Shown here: in pieces, positions 1 to 10,053 of the stretch
Layout: every line of letters starts with the position of its first letter
How positions within the stretch are numbered: the first letter of the stretch is position 1
DNA from: Novosphingobium capsulatum NBRC 12533
Lineage (GTDB): Bacteria > Pseudomonadota > Alphaproteobacteria > Sphingomonadales > Sphingomonadaceae
Direction: 5' to 3'
Assembly: GCF_001598375.1 (NCBI RefSeq)
Contig: NZ_BCYV01000011.1
Location: 215,174-279,173, forward strand
DNA: 64,000 nt
Made by a program: the position numbers and the translations under genes
The notes under the pieces: generated by a model
What the model was told of the DNA's origin: nothing
What the model saw: only the letters and a program-made list of their open reading frames with translations
Database searches by the model: none

Positions 1-1469
1 GTCAGGCCGCGCCGGGGGCCATGGTGGTGGCCGCCGATGGCACGCCCGCTTGGCTGGCGGCAACAGACCTGGCGCCGGGCATGATCATGCGCGTGGCCGC
101 CGGAGAGCGGCTGGCTGCCGATGGTGTGATCCTGCGCGGGGCGAGCCGGCTCGACCGTTCGCTGCTGACCGGTGAAAGCGCTGCCGTTGCCGCCAAGGTG
201 GGTGACCTGGTGCTGGCCGGCACGCTGAATGAAGAGGCGCCGCTCGACGTGGAAGTGCGCGCGATCGGCGAGGATACCGCCCTGGCCGAGATCGCCCGCC
301 TGATGGAGACGGCCGGTCAATCACGCTCGCGCTATGTGCGGATCGCCGATCGGGCTTCGCGCCTCTATGCCCCGGCGGTGCACAGCCTTGCGGCGCTGAC
401 CTTTGTCGGCTGGATGCTGGCCGGAGCCGGGCTGTACAAGGCGCTGGTGATTGCCATCGCCGTGCTGATCATCACCTGCCCCTGCGCGCTGGGGCTGGCG
501 GTGCCGGTGGCGCAGGTGGTCGCGGCGGGCGCGCTGATGAAGCGTGGCGTGCTGATCAAGGACGGCTCGGCGCTGGAGCGGCTGGCCGAAGTGGACCGCA
601 TGCTGATCGACAAGACCGGCACGCTCACCCTGGGGCGCCCGGTGCCCGACGCCAGCGCACTCGATGCACTGACGCCACAGGAAGCCGGCGTCGCGCTGGC
701 GCTGGCCAGCCACAGCCGCCATCCGCTGTCGCTGGGCCTGGCTGAGGCTTTGGCCGCGCGCGGGGTAAAGGCGGCGCCGCTCAGCGAGGTGGAGGAAGTG
801 CCTGGACGCGGGGTGACCGCGCTGTGGCAGGGCATTGCCGTGTCGCTGGGCCGGCCATCCTCGCCCGCCGGCGGCATGGCGGCGGCGCTGGCCCTGGGAA
901 CTGATCCGGTGCGCCTGATCGGCTTTGCCGACTGCCTGCGGCCCGATGCCCAGGCCGCGCTGGCGGCCCTGCGGCGTCAGGGGCTGGAAGCCTCGATCCT
1001 GTCGGGCGACAATGCCCAGGCGGTGGCCCAGGTGGCGCGGGAAACCGGGTTGACCGCGCAGGCCAATGCCTCTCCGCAAGACAAGCATGACGCGATCGCG
1101 CGGCTGACGGCGGCCGGGCGCCGGGTGCTGATGGTGGGCGACGGGCTCAACGATGGCCCGGCGCTGGCGGCGGCCCATGCCTCGATCGCGCCGGGCACGG
1201 CCAGCGACGTAGGGCGCCAGGCCGCTGACGTGGTCTTTACCGGCACCTCGCTCATGGCGCTGCCGCGCTGCGTTTCCATGGCCCGCGCCACGATGCGGGT
1301 GGTGCGCCAGAACTTTGCGCTGGCGATCGTCTATAACCTGTTGGCCGTGCCGCTGGCCATGGCGGGGTTGGTTACGCCACTGATCGCGGCGGTCGCGATG
1401 TCGACCTCTTCGTTGATCGTCGTGGCCAATTCCCTGCGCCTGTCTTGGGTAAGGGGAGACGTGGCATGA
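1..1469 (+). CDS. ccoI: Copper-translocating P-type ATPase, CcoI/FixI type (5' end outside window)
   Basis: This is the C-terminal two thirds of a heavy-metal P1B-type ATPase; the frame is open from base 3, so the N-terminal metal-binding domain and first membrane helices lie upstream. Visible landmarks in order are the actuator-domain TGES (about base 168), the transmembrane metal site CPC in ITCPCALG, the phosphorylation site DKTGT, the nucleotide-binding HP (SRHPLS), and the hinge GDGLND. CPC fits Cu(I). The stop overlaps the ccoS start (ATGA), and ccoS partners with CcoI in building the CuB centre of cbb3 cytochrome oxidase, so the CcoI assignment comes mainly from context. A general CopA exporter is the alternative. 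Confidence 0.9.
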   Translation, partial: QAAPGAMVVAADGTPAWLAATDLAPGMIMRVAAGERLAADGVILRGASRLDRSLLTGESAAVAAKVGDLVLAGTLNEEAPLDVEVRAIGEDTALAEIARLMETAGQSRSRYVRIADRASRLYAPAVHSLAALTFVGWMLAGAGLYKALVIAIAVLIITCPCALGLAVPVAQVVAAGALMKRGVLIKDGSALERLAEVDRMLIDKTGTLTLGRPVPDASALDALTPQEAGVALALASHSRHPLSLGLAEALAARGVKAAPLSEVEEVPGRGVTALWQGIAVSLGRPSSPAGGMAAALALGTDPVRLIGFADCLRPDAQAALAALRRQGLEASILSGDNAQAVAQVARETGLTAQANASPQDKHDAIARLTAAGRRVLMVGDGLNDGPALAAAHASIAPGTASDVGRQAADVVFTGTSLMALPRCVSMARATMRVVRQNFALAIVYNLLAVPLAMAGLVTPLIAAVAMSTSSLIVVANSLRLSWVRGDVA

Positions 1470-1627
1470 CCTCTATCGCCGTTCTCATTCCGATCGCGCT
1501 GGGCATGGGCCTGATCGGGCTTTGCGCGTTTTTCTGGGCGCTGCGGCGCGGGCAGTTCGTCGACCTGGATGGCGCGGCGGCGCGCATCCTGATCGACGAG
1601 GCGGACGAAGCGGATCGGCAGCCATGA
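1466..1627 (+). CDS. ccoS: cbb3-type cytochrome oxidase assembly protein CcoS
   Basis: A 53-residue protein with one N-terminal membrane helix (IPIALGMGLIGLCAFFWAL) followed by the RRGQFDDLDG-like segment typical of CcoS (here RRGQFVDLDGAAARIL) and a short acidic tail. CcoS is needed for cofactor insertion into cbb3 oxidase. It overlaps the ATPase gene upstream by four bases and the next small gene downstream by four bases, so the three are translationally coupled. Length and motif match the family well. Confidence 0.92.
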   Translation: MTSIAVLIPIALGMGLIGLCAFFWALRRGQFVDLDGAAARILIDEADEADRQP

Positions 1628-1917
1628 CCCGCCGCGTCCGCCTGTGGCTGGTCACGCCGGCCTGCGCGCTGGCGGTGCTGCGGCTGGTGCTGCCGGCGCC
1701 CGCGCTGGCGCAGGTGGGCGATGGCAGTGCCTTTGCCGTGCCGATCTGCGGCGAGGCGGGCCATGTCCTGGTGATCCGCATTCCCGGCCAAGGCCAGCAG
1801 CGCAAGCCCCAGGGCGATGGCACCGCGCCGTGTTGCGCGATTTGCCATAGCGCAATGCGCAAGCGCGCCACGGGCGATAGCTGCTGTGGCGAGGAGGACG
1901 ATGACGATGTCGCTTGA
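1624..1917 (+). CDS. Small exported Cys-rich protein at end of cco cluster
   Basis: A 97-residue protein whose ATG overlaps the ccoS stop. It has an N-terminal signal-like stretch (VTPACALAVLRLVLPAPALA followed by Q) with a plausible AxA cleavage site, and a Cys-rich C-terminal part (CCAICH, then [11 protein letters not shown]). I do not recognise the family. It is vaguely like DUF2946-type small periplasmic proteins found near copper genes. The Cys/His cluster plus cbb3/copper context suggests metal handling, but this is inference only. Its 3' end overlaps the start of hemN. Confidence 0.6.
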   Translation: MTRRVRLWLVTPACALAVLRLVLPAPALAQVGDGSAFAVPICGEAGHVLVIRIPGQGQQRKPQGDGTAPCCAICHSAMRKRATGDSCCGEEDDDDVA

Positions 1918-3310
1918 AGCAGGCCCAGCTGCCCAGATGAACACCGCCGTTGCCGCGATTGCCGGGGCGATCCCGCCGCAATCGGGCGAGCGATTCGATG
2001 ATTGGACCTGGTATCCCGAACTCTTGGCGCGGCCGGTGCCGCGCTATACCAGCTATCCCACAGCGGCCGAATTTGCCGACGCCGATCTGGCCGATGCGCA
2101 AGCGCGGGCGCTGGGCCTGCTGCGCGGGCCGGTCTCGCTCTATCTGCATATCCCCTATTGCCAGGAAATCTGCTGGTATTGCGGCTGCAACACCGGTGCT
2201 GCCAACCGCAGCCAGCGCCTTGCCGCCTATCTCGGCGCGCTTCACCGCGAGATCGAAATGGTGGCCCAGCTGATCGGGCCGCAGGCGCGGATCACGCGGA
2301 TCGCCTTTGGCGGGGGCAGCCCCAACGCGATTTCACCCACCGATTTCGTGAGGCTGATCGATACGCTCACGCTCAATTTCCGCCTGGCGCGCCCGGTCAT
2401 CTCGCTTGAACTCGATCCGCGCAGTTTGATGCCGCAATGGTTCACCGCGATCGCCGGGATCGGCGTGATCAAAGCGAGCCTGGGCGTGCAGACTTTCGAT
2501 CCGCGCGTGCAGGCGGCGATCGGCCGCGTGCAGCCGCAGGACGACATTGCCCGCGCGATGGATGGCCTGCGCGGCGCCGGGGTGGATTCGATCAATTTCG
2601 ACCTGATGTATGGTCTGCCCCATCAGGACGAGGCCGTGCTCGACCAGACGCTGGATACTGCCATTGCCATGGCGCCCGATCGCGTTGCGCTGTTCGGCTA
2701 TGCCCATGTGCCGCACGTGGTGCCGCGCCAGCGGCGGATCGACGTGGCCGCGCTGCCGGGCCAGCGCACCCGCTTTGCCATGGCCGCGCAAGGATCGGCG
2801 CGGCTGCGTGCGGCGGGCTATGACGCGATCGGATTCGATCACTTTGCCCTGCCGGATGATGACCTGGCCAAGGCGCGGCGCAATGGTACGCTGCGCCGCA
2901 ACTTCCAGGGCTTTACCGACGATAGCGCCGGCGCGCTGATCGGCCTTGGCGCCTCGTCGGTCGGGGTCTTTCCCGGCCTGCTGGTGCAGAACGAAAAGAA
3001 TGCCGGGCGCTATCGCCAGCAACTGGAAAGCGGGCGCCTTGCTGGCACGCGCGGCGTGGTCCAGACGGTGCAGGACCAGCGCCGCGCGGCGGTGATCGAG
3101 ACGCTGCTGTGCCAGGAGGCGGTAGACCTGCCGGCCGACCTGCTGGACGAAGCGCGCGACGGCCTGGCGCCGTTCGTGGCCCGCGGCCTGGCACGTATCG
3201 AGGGGCAGCGCCTGGTCCTGGCACCACACAGCGCGCCCTATCACCGCTCCATCGCCGTGCTGTTCGATGCCTATCGCGGCGGCGGGCACCAGTTCAGTTC
3301 TGCGGTGTGA
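1901..3310 (+). CDS. hemN: Oxygen-independent coproporphyrinogen III dehydrogenase (radical SAM)
   Basis: About 469 residues. HemN oxidatively decarboxylates coproporphyrinogen III to protoporphyrinogen IX without oxygen, using SAM and a 4Fe-4S cluster. The cluster ligands C87, C91 and C94 are visible (YCQEICWYC, the CX3CX2C motif), followed by a GGGSPN glycine-rich SAM motif. The N-terminal RYTSYPTA segment is a hallmark of HemN rather than HemW. The start is set at ATG 1901 (an alternative lies at 1907), overlapping the preceding small gene by 17 bases. Its place behind ccoI-ccoS is typical of FNR-controlled microaerobic clusters. The aerobic counterpart hemF is also in this window (18408-19271). 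Confidence 0.93.
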   Translation: MTMSLEAGPAAQMNTAVAAIAGAIPPQSGERFDDWTWYPELLARPVPRYTSYPTAAEFADADLADAQARALGLLRGPVSLYLHIPYCQEICWYCGCNTGAANRSQRLAAYLGALHREIEMVAQLIGPQARITRIAFGGGSPNAISPTDFVRLIDTLTLNFRLARPVISLELDPRSLMPQWFTAIAGIGVIKASLGVQTFDPRVQAAIGRVQPQDDIARAMDGLRGAGVDSINFDLMYGLPHQDEAVLDQTLDTAIAMAPDRVALFGYAHVPHVVPRQRRIDVAALPGQRTRFAMAAQGSARLRAAGYDAIGFDHFALPDDDLAKARRNGTLRRNFQGFTDDSAGALIGLGASSVGVFPGLLVQNEKNAGRYRQQLESGRLAGTRGVVQTVQDQRRAAVIETLLCQEAVDLPADLLDEARDGLAPFVARGLARIEGQRLVLAPHSAPYHRSIAVLFDAYRGGGHQFSSAV

Positions 3311-3449
3311 CTGAAACACGGGGCAGCCAAGCCGCTGGCGCGGTTTTTGCCACACTTTGAGGAAATAGCTATGCGCCCGGTCTGTTAGCGGGTGCACAAC
3401 TGCGCGTTGAGGGGCTAGGCTTTTCTCCTGCCAAATGCGGGGAGAGTTC

Positions 3450-4067
3450 ATGAAGCCGATCGAAGCCATCATGCGCACGGCGCCTGTCATTCCGGTGCTG
3501 GTGATCGATGATGTGGCCCATGCCCTGCCAGTCGCCCGCGCCCTGGTCGCCGGCGGCTTGCGCGTTCTTGAAGTCACGCTGCGCACGCCTGCCGCGCTCG
3601 AGGCGATTACGGCGATGAAAAGCGTTGAAGGCGCCATCGTCGGCGCCGGCACGGTGACCAATCCCGATGAACTCAAGGCCGCGATCGACGCCGGGGCCGA
3701 GTTTATCGTGTCGCCCGGCCTCACCGATCGCTTGGGCCAGGCGGCGGTGGATGCGGGTATTCCGTTCCTGCCCGGCACGGCCTGCGCCGCCGATATCATG
3801 CGTGGCCTTGACCTGGGGCTGACGCATTTCAAGTTCTTCCCGGCGTCCACCTCGGGCGGGTTGCCTGCGCTCAAGGCGCTGGCCGCACCGTTCTATCAGG
3901 CGCGCTTCTGCCCCACCGGCGGGATCAGCGCGGCAACTGCCCCCGAATGGCTGGCGTTTGATCGCGTGCTGTGCGTGGGCGGCAGCTGGGTCGTGCCCAA
4001 GGGCGCGCCGGACGAGGCCGAGATCGAGCGCCTGGCGCACGAGGCCTCGGCCCTCGCCAAGGGCTGA
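3450..4067 (+). CDS. eda: KDPG/KHG aldolase (Entner-Doudoroff)
   Basis: 205 residues. It cleaves 2-keto-3-deoxy-6-phosphogluconate to pyruvate and glyceraldehyde 3-phosphate. The beta/alpha barrel family signatures are visible: [34 protein letters not shown] and the Schiff-base lysine in HFKFFPAS, followed by [11 protein letters not shown] 3450 is preferred over an in-frame ATG at 3435 because GGGGAG lies just upstream of it and family members begin at this point. The next gene starts 87 bases downstream on the same strand. Confidence 0.93.
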   Translation: MKPIEAIMRTAPVIPVLVIDDVAHALPVARALVAGGLRVLEVTLRTPAALEAITAMKSVEGAIVGAGTVTNPDELKAAIDAGAEFIVSPGLTDRLGQAAVDAGIPFLPGTACAADIMRGLDLGLTHFKFFPASTSGGLPALKALAAPFYQARFCPTGGISAATAPEWLAFDRVLCVGGSWVVPKGAPDEAEIERLAHEASALAKG

Positions 4068-4154
4068 GGGGCCCAGGCGCGGGTGGCGGGCAGGAAAGTT
4101 CGCTCGACAGGAAAGCCGCATGGCGCAGCAAGGCCAGCAGGGGGGAAACGGCAG

Positions 4155-6941
4155 ATGAAGACCGTCGCAAAGCTTAGGGACCGTTTGCGCAAGCTGCATG
4201 AACGGACGTCTGAAACGCCGCTGTTCAATCCGGTTTTCCAGCTGAGCCACGATCTGTCGCGCGATCTGGAAACCGGCGCCCTGTCGCTCGACGACATGGA
4301 AGGCCTGGTGGCCGAGCTGGAATGCGAGGCTTTGCAGAGCCGCGCTGGACGCCTGCGCCGCCTGGTGGCGCCCACCGATCCGCAGGAAAACCTGTCGCGC
4401 ATTGCCGCCCTGCTGGACGAGGAAGATGGCTTCAGCCAGTTCCGCGCCCGCTGGGAAAAGCCGCTGCTGCACGGCGTGTTTACCGCCCATCCCACGTTCC
4501 TGCTCAACCCCGCGCAGGCCGATGCCGTGGCCACCGCCGCGCTGGCCGACGATCCGCTGGCGTCCACGGTCTGCGCGCTGCCGGCCCACGGCCCCAAGAT
4601 CACGCTGGAATTCGAACACCTTGAGGTGTGCAACGCGATCGAGCGCGCCGGCCGCGCGCGCGACCGCATCAACGCCACGCTGCTCTCGCACGCGCGCCAG
4701 CGCTGGCCGGGCCGCTGGCTCGATTTCCGCCCGCTGCCGTTCCGCTTTGCCACCTGGGTCGGCTATGACATGGATGGCCGCACCGACATCGGCTGGCACA
4801 CCTCGATCGCGTTCCGCCTGCGCGAAAAGGCGCGGCGCCTGGGCACCTATCGTGCCAGCCTGGCTGGCCTGGCGCCCGATCATGCGCTGATCGCCACGCT
4901 TGATGCGGCGCAGATCCATGCCTCTGACATGGCGGAGCTGTTTTCCCGCCCGCTCGATACGCCCGAAGCGCTGGCCGCTGCCGCCAATCGCATGACGGCC
5001 GACGATCCGGCCAAGCTGCTCAGCCTGGCGCCGCTGATCGAGACGCTAGAAGCCGATGCGGCCGGGGCCGAGGATGGCGATCTGGCGGTGGGCCTGGCCA
5101 CGCTGGCCGGCGCGATGCGCGCCGATGGCCTGGGCATGGGGTGGATCCACTTCCGCGTCAATTCCTCGCAGCTTCACAACGCCTTGCGCCGCCGGATCGA
5201 CCCGGAAGGCACGCTCGACATCGCCAGCAAGAGCGCGATCTCGCGGCTGCGCGAGCTGCTGGCCGAGGTCAAGCCTCTGCGCGTCAACTTTGCCGCGCTG
5301 GCGATCGAGACCAGCACCGCGATCCGCCAGTTCCTGGCGATGGCGCAGATCCTGCACCATATCGATGCCGATGCGCCGATCCGCATGCTGATCGCCGAAT
5401 GCGAACAGCCGCAGACCGTGCTGGCCGCGCTCTATTTCGCCAAGCTGTTCGGCATCGATGACAAGGTCGACGTTTCGCCCTTGTTCGAAACCGAAACCGC
5501 GCTGGAACATGGCGGCCGCTTCCTGGAAGCGCTGCTGGCCGAGGAAGCCTATCGCGATTACGTGCGCCGCCGCGGCCGCGTGTCGATCCAGACCGGCTTT
5601 TCCGACGCCGGGCGCTTTATCGGCCAGCTGCCGGCCGCGCTTGCGATCGAGCGCCTGCAAGGCCGCCTGGCCGAGGCGATGACCAACAACGGGCTGGCCG
5701 ATGTGGCCGCCCTGGTGTTTGATACCCACGGCGAATCCATGGGGCGCGGCGCGCATCCGGCCGGCTTTGCCGATCGCCTGACCTGGCCGCTCAGCCGCTG
5801 GGCGCGCCGCCGCTTTGCCAAGGCGGGCATCGCGCTGGAAGCCGAAGCCAGCTTCCAGGGCGGCGATGGCTATCTGTTCTTCCGCAACGACGAACTGGCG
5901 CTGGCCACGCTGGCCCGCATCGCCGAAGCCGAAGTGGCCTTTACCGCACCGGCCTCGCGCGATCCGTTCTATGATCGCACCGATCTCAGCCTCGACTTCT
6001 ACCGCGCGATCCGCCGGGTGCAGCGCGATCACCTCAAGAGCGCGACCTATGCCCGCGCGGTGACCGCGTTCGGCCTGGGCATGCTGACGCCCACGGGCAG
6101 CCGCGTGTCGCGCCGCCAGTCCGACATTTCGGCTGACCGCTCGATGAGCCTGCGCCAGATCCGCGCGATCCCGCACAACGCCATCCTGCAGCAGATCGGC
6201 TATCCGGTGAACGTGATCGCCGGCGCGGGCACGGCGGCTGGTGACGAGATGGAGGCGATTGCCGAACTCCTGGGCCAGTCTGACCGGGGCAACCAGCTGG
6301 TGCGCCTGCTGCGCGCGGCCAATGGGCTGGCCTCGATCAAGACGGTGGCCGCCTATGGCGAGCTGTTCAATTCCGCCTATTGGGCCAGCCGGCCCTATCG
6401 CGGCACTGAAACCGCGCTGGAAGCAGCGTGCATGGCCCTGGCCGAATACCTGACCAAGGACGATCGTTCGGGCGTGTTCCGCCGCCTGACCTCGCGCCTG
6501 CGGGTGGACTGGATGAAGCTGCACCGCCTGCTGGCGCTGGTGCCGGGCATGCCGTCCGGGCGCGATCCGGTTGTCGATGCCGAACGGCGCAATATCGGTC
6601 TGCTGCAGGCCGTGCGCCTGTCGCTGCTGATGCACATGTTCCTGCGCGCGGTGCAGGTGCCGCCGTTCTCCCGCTCCAACGACGTGAGCCGTGACGACGT
6701 GCTGGAAATGGTGCTGTCGCTGCGCGTGGACGATGCGCTGGCGCAGCTGCGCCGGGCCTATCCGGTGGCGATGCCGCACGTGGCCGATTTCAGCGTGGAC
6801 GAGCCGAGCGACTTTCCCGATCATGAGGGCGAAGATTATGGCGCGATCCGCGCCCGCTTCATCGACCCGATCGAGCGGGCCCACGCGCTCAACCTGCGCG
6901 TGGCGGTGGCCGTGGCCAACTACTTCGGCGCCCACGGCTAA
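4155..6941 (+). CDS. Phosphoenolpyruvate carboxylase-like protein, divergent active site
   Basis: 928 residues, the usual length of bacterial PEP carboxylase, and collinear with it by eye. VFTAHPT stands at the PEPC catalytic-His region, SIQTGFSDAGRF at the conserved GYSDSxKDAG loop, THGESMGRGAHP at the FHGRGGxxGRGG loop, and SLRQIRAIP at the late R-rich region. Several normally invariant residues differ: TAHPTE reads TAHPTF, the lysine of the SDSxKD loop is gone, and the C-terminus ends GAHG instead of QNTG. It may be a paralogue with another role rather than an anaplerotic enzyme. GGGGGA precedes the chosen ATG. Confidence 0.75.
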   Translation: MKTVAKLRDRLRKLHERTSETPLFNPVFQLSHDLSRDLETGALSLDDMEGLVAELECEALQSRAGRLRRLVAPTDPQENLSRIAALLDEEDGFSQFRARWEKPLLHGVFTAHPTFLLNPAQADAVATAALADDPLASTVCALPAHGPKITLEFEHLEVCNAIERAGRARDRINATLLSHARQRWPGRWLDFRPLPFRFATWVGYDMDGRTDIGWHTSIAFRLREKARRLGTYRASLAGLAPDHALIATLDAAQIHASDMAELFSRPLDTPEALAAAANRMTADDPAKLLSLAPLIETLEADAAGAEDGDLAVGLATLAGAMRADGLGMGWIHFRVNSSQLHNALRRRIDPEGTLDIASKSAISRLRELLAEVKPLRVNFAALAIETSTAIRQFLAMAQILHHIDADAPIRMLIAECEQPQTVLAALYFAKLFGIDDKVDVSPLFETETALEHGGRFLEALLAEEAYRDYVRRRGRVSIQTGFSDAGRFIGQLPAALAIERLQGRLAEAMTNNGLADVAALVFDTHGESMGRGAHPAGFADRLTWPLSRWARRRFAKAGIALEAEASFQGGDGYLFFRNDELALATLARIAEAEVAFTAPASRDPFYDRTDLSLDFYRAIRRVQRDHLKSATYARAVTAFGLGMLTPTGSRVSRRQSDISADRSMSLRQIRAIPHNAILQQIGYPVNVIAGAGTAAGDEMEAIAELLGQSDRGNQLVRLLRAANGLASIKTVAAYGELFNSAYWASRPYRGTETALEAACMALAEYLTKDDRSGVFRRLTSRLRVDWMKLHRLLALVPGMPSGRDPVVDAERRNIGLLQAVRLSLLMHMFLRAVQVPPFSRSNDVSRDDVLEMVLSLRVDDALAQLRRAYPVAMPHVADFSVDEPSDFPDHEGEDYGAIRARFIDPIERAHALNLRVAVAVANYFGAHG

Positions 6942-6951
6942 GCCGCGCGGC

Positions 6952-8802
6952 TTAAACGCCGCGGTTTTCGCCTAGGCGGCGGTGCCAGGCCATCGCCGCC
7001 GTGCCCGCCAGCATGCGCAAGGTGCCCAGCCCCTGGGCATGGGCCATCGCGCCGCGGGTGCGGTTGATCAGGCCACCCAGATCGTGCAGCGCGGTTTCGG
7101 CCTCGATGCTGGCGAGGCCAGCGGCGCGGCGCACCGTTTCGATCTCGGCAAAGGGGCGGGCGGCGCTGACCGCGTCGAAATAGGCGCGGTTGGCGGCAAT
7201 GCCTTCGGCGATGCGCCCGGGCAGGGACGCGCCGAAATCGGGCCACAGCAGGAAGACCGCGAGCAGGGCCGCCAGGCTGCCGATGACGTTGTCGATCATC
7301 CGCGCCGCGGCAATGCCTTCGCCGGGATGGAGCATGGCCGTGACAATCACGAACAGCATCGTCAGAAACACCACGAACACGGTGTAATTCACCGCGCGCA
7401 GGGCAATCGCCACGCCGGCCAGCAGCGTGGCGAGGCAGGCGAGTGGCACGGTTTCCGCCCCGCCGAGCAGCAGCAGGGCCGAGGCAAAGAGGCCGCCCAG
7501 CACGCTGCCCAAAATGCGTTCGAGGCAGCGCGCCCAGGTGACGCGCACCCCGCCTTGCAGGACGACAACGACTGCCATCGCCGCCCAATAGGGATAGCCC
7601 AGCCCAAAGGTGAGCGCGGCGGCATAGACCGCCACCAGCCCCGCGGTCTGCCGCAGGGCCTGTTGCACGGCCGCGCGCGACAGGGGGCGGGCGCGCAGCA
7701 CACCGCCCGCTGACGGCAGCGGTGCGGCGGGTGGGACGGGGGCGGCAAAGGCCTGGGCCATGGCCAGGGTGCAGCCGGCGCACAGGTCATCGCGCAGCCC
7801 TTGGGCGAGGGCGTGCAGGCGGCGCAGTGCCCAGGGCAGGGCGGCAGGTTCCGCGATGCCGGGCAGCATGGCGCGGTCGTGCATCCAGGCGAGCAGCGCG
7901 GTGCGGCAGGCCCGCGCCACGGCCAGCCGCTCGCGCGCCGAACCGACCTGCTCGATAAAGCCCTGGTCCAGTGCGATCAGCGCGCCAAACAGGGTTTCGG
8001 CCGTGGCCAGCGCCTGGTGATGGGGGGCAAGGCCGGTAGTCTGTACGGCATAGCGATCGAGCAGGCTGCGCAGCCGCTCTACCGCCAGGCGCACGGTGCG
8101 GCGATGCTCGGCATGTTCGCTGTGCCAGGCGCCATCGCGGTGCGGGCCTTCACCCAGGCTGACGAGGCTTTCGGCCATGTCGAGCAGGCGCACGATCACG
8201 GCATCACTGGCGCGCACCAGTGGGCGCAGCGCATCGATCGGCCAGAGCAGCGTGATCAGCAGATAGGCCCATGTCGCCCCGGCGAGAAAGGCCAAGGCCT
8301 GCGCGCCGGCGAGGTGCAGCCCCTGCGGAAAGCCCACGGCGACCACTGCCACCACGCCGAGCAGCGTGCCGAGCAACCCGCCATAGGCAATGCGCCCGCA
8401 GGCCAGCAGCACGGCAAACACCAGGATCGGCCCCAATAGCAGCCCCGCCATGGGCCAGAGCGCGGCGAGCGCACTGCCGGCAAAGGCCATGGCCGTGCCC
8501 GCGCCCAGGAACGTGCCCAGCATGCGTCGCCGCACCGCATCGGGTGCGGGGGCATCGCACAAGCAGGTCCAGAATGCCGCGAAGACCGACCAGCCCAGCA
8601 CGGATAGCCCGCTGGCCAGGGCCAGCGTCAGCGGCGCGCCTACCGCCAGCGCGGCGCGCAGCCCCTCGGCCAGGTCGAAATGCTCGGGGACAAGCCCGAA
8701 GGCGCGCAGTTCGAGCCGCCGCGCCACCCAGCGCAACATGCTGTCGGGGCGGCGCCTCATGAGGGGCAGCGTGGCAAGCGGGGCTGGTGCGGGATCGGGC
8801 AT
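6952..8802 (-). CDS. FUSC-family integral membrane transporter
   Basis: About 616 residues with the layout of aromatic-acid efflux/FUSC proteins: an N-terminal membrane half with several helices, a central cytoplasmic segment with paired charged helices, and a second membrane half (for example IALRAVNYTVFVVFLTMLF). Such proteins export aromatic acids or other amphipathic compounds (AaeB, YccS, YdgB relatives); the substrate here is unknown. ATG 8802 is chosen because AGGAG lies about 12 bases upstream. An earlier ATG at 8850 adds an atypical 16 residues. It is convergent with the PEPC-like gene, only 10 bases apart. Confidence 0.8.
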   Translation of the reverse strand: MPDPAPAPLATLPLMRRRPDSMLRWVARRLELRAFGLVPEHFDLAEGLRAALAVGAPLTLALASGLSVLGWSVFAAFWTCLCDAPAPDAVRRRMLGTFLGAGTAMAFAGSALAALWPMAGLLLGPILVFAVLLACGRIAYGGLLGTLLGVVAVVAVGFPQGLHLAGAQALAFLAGATWAYLLITLLWPIDALRPLVRASDAVIVRLLDMAESLVSLGEGPHRDGAWHSEHAEHRRTVRLAVERLRSLLDRYAVQTTGLAPHHQALATAETLFGALIALDQGFIEQVGSARERLAVARACRTALLAWMHDRAMLPGIAEPAALPWALRRLHALAQGLRDDLCAGCTLAMAQAFAAPVPPAAPLPSAGGVLRARPLSRAAVQQALRQTAGLVAVYAAALTFGLGYPYWAAMAVVVVLQGGVRVTWARCLERILGSVLGGLFASALLLLGGAETVPLACLATLLAGVAIALRAVNYTVFVVFLTMLFVIVTAMLHPGEGIAAARMIDNVIGSLAALLAVFLLWPDFGASLPGRIAEGIAANRAYFDAVSAARPFAEIETVRRAAGLASIEAETALHDLGGLINRTRGAMAHAQGLGTLRMLAGTAAMAWHRRLGENRGV

Positions 8803-8875
8803 GGCAGAGCCGCGCTCCTGCCCAGCGGCAGGGAGCGCAGCAATTGCCATTCTTGCATTCGCAGTTGCGCCGCGG

Positions 8876-9991
8876 TCATCGCACCAAGGTGCGGCCGTGC
8901 TTCACCGGCCGGGCCGGAGCGTGGAACACGGCGCCAGCCGAAAGGCGGCTGCCGCGCACGACCAGCAGGATGCGGTCGCCCGCTTCGATCCGCACATCTT
9001 CGCCGGGATGCTGGATCTGCTGGCCACCGGCGCGATCGATCTGGACGATGAAATAGGCGCCGTTGCCGCGCCGCTCTGCCTCGCCCACGCTGGCGCCGGT
9101 CAGCGCGCCCTTGGCCGGGCAGGTCACCACTTCCAGGTCCAGCCCGAAATCGTGCAGCTTGCGCTTTACATCGCCCATCGGGCTGTTTTCCCCCATCGCC
9201 GCACCGGTGGCGGGATAGAGGATCAACTCGGTGATGCGCTCGGCCCCGATGTGGGTGGGCAGCACCACCTTGTCTGCGCCGGCGTGGAACAGCTTGCTTT
9301 CGGTGGACGGCGCCTCGCCTCGGGCGATGATTTGCACGGCGGGGTTGAGATTGCGGGCCGAGAGCGTGATGAACACGTTGGCGGCGTCATCGGGCAAAAC
9401 CGTGGCCAAGACCTTGGCGCGGGTGATGCCCGCCTCCTTGAGCGTTTCTTCCAGCGTTGCCTCTCCCACCAGGGTCAGGAAGCCATGGCTGCGCGCTTCT
9501 TCGGCCTTGGCAGGCGAGCGTTCCAGCACCAGGAACGGGTGTCCCGCCTCGGCCAGGGCCTTGGCCAGTTGCACGCCGATGCGGCCATAGCCGCAGATGA
9601 TGGTGTGCCCGCTCAGACGTTCGATTTCGGTGTGCATGCGATCAAGCCCCAGAAGGCGGCGGAACTGGAACAGGGTGAAGACCTGGACGAGCGCGCCGGT
9701 CAGCACGATCATCCCGGTGCAGCCCAGCACGATCGTCATCGTCGTCCACAGCCGCAGGAACGTGCCATCGATCGGCCGCACTTCGCCATAGCCGACCGAA
9801 AAGATCGTCAGCAGCACCATGTAGGCGGCATCGCCCAGCGGCCAGCCGGCGCGGACATAGCCCATCGTCGACACCGCAAACAGCGCCACGACATAAAGCA
9901 GCGTGCCCGCCAGCAGCCGCAAAGGTGAACCCAGCACGCTGTTGGCGCCATGCGAGAATGCCGATTCGCTGCCCTGCCTGATGTCTGCCAT
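8876..9991 (-). CDS. Potassium channel with TrkA-N (RCK) domain
   Basis: 371 residues. An N-terminal pore module has two membrane helices and the selectivity-filter region TIFSVGYGEVRP (GYG). It is followed by an RCK/TrkA-N Rossmann domain beginning HTIICGYGRIGVQLA and a TrkA-C-like end (GDRILLVVRG). Such proteins are K+ channels gated by a cytoplasmic ligand ring at the inner membrane. The start at 9991 (MADIRQ) is chosen over 10027, where the extra residues have no family equivalent. It is followed on the same strand by the FUSC gene. Confidence 0.87.
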   Translation of the reverse strand: MADIRQGSESAFSHGANSVLGSPLRLLAGTLLYVVALFAVSTMGYVRAGWPLGDAAYMVLLTIFSVGYGEVRPIDGTFLRLWTTMTIVLGCTGMIVLTGALVQVFTLFQFRRLLGLDRMHTEIERLSGHTIICGYGRIGVQLAKALAEAGHPFLVLERSPAKAEEARSHGFLTLVGEATLEETLKEAGITRAKVLATVLPDDAANVFITLSARNLNPAVQIIARGEAPSTESKLFHAGADKVVLPTHIGAERITELILYPATGAAMGENSPMGDVKRKLHDFGLDLEVVTCPAKGALTGASVGEAERRGNGAYFIVQIDRAGGQQIQHPGEDVRIEAGDRILLVVRGSRLSAGAVFHAPARPVKHGRTLVR

Positions 9992-10053
9992 TGCCCCCGT
10001 CCGGCCTGGAGTGTGGCGGGCGATCATGGTGCTGTCCAGCGCGCGGGCGCCAC

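Noticed and set aside
5046..6935. 629-codon open frame on the minus strand
   Set aside because: Antisense of the PEPC-like gene; composition is that of a shadow frame.
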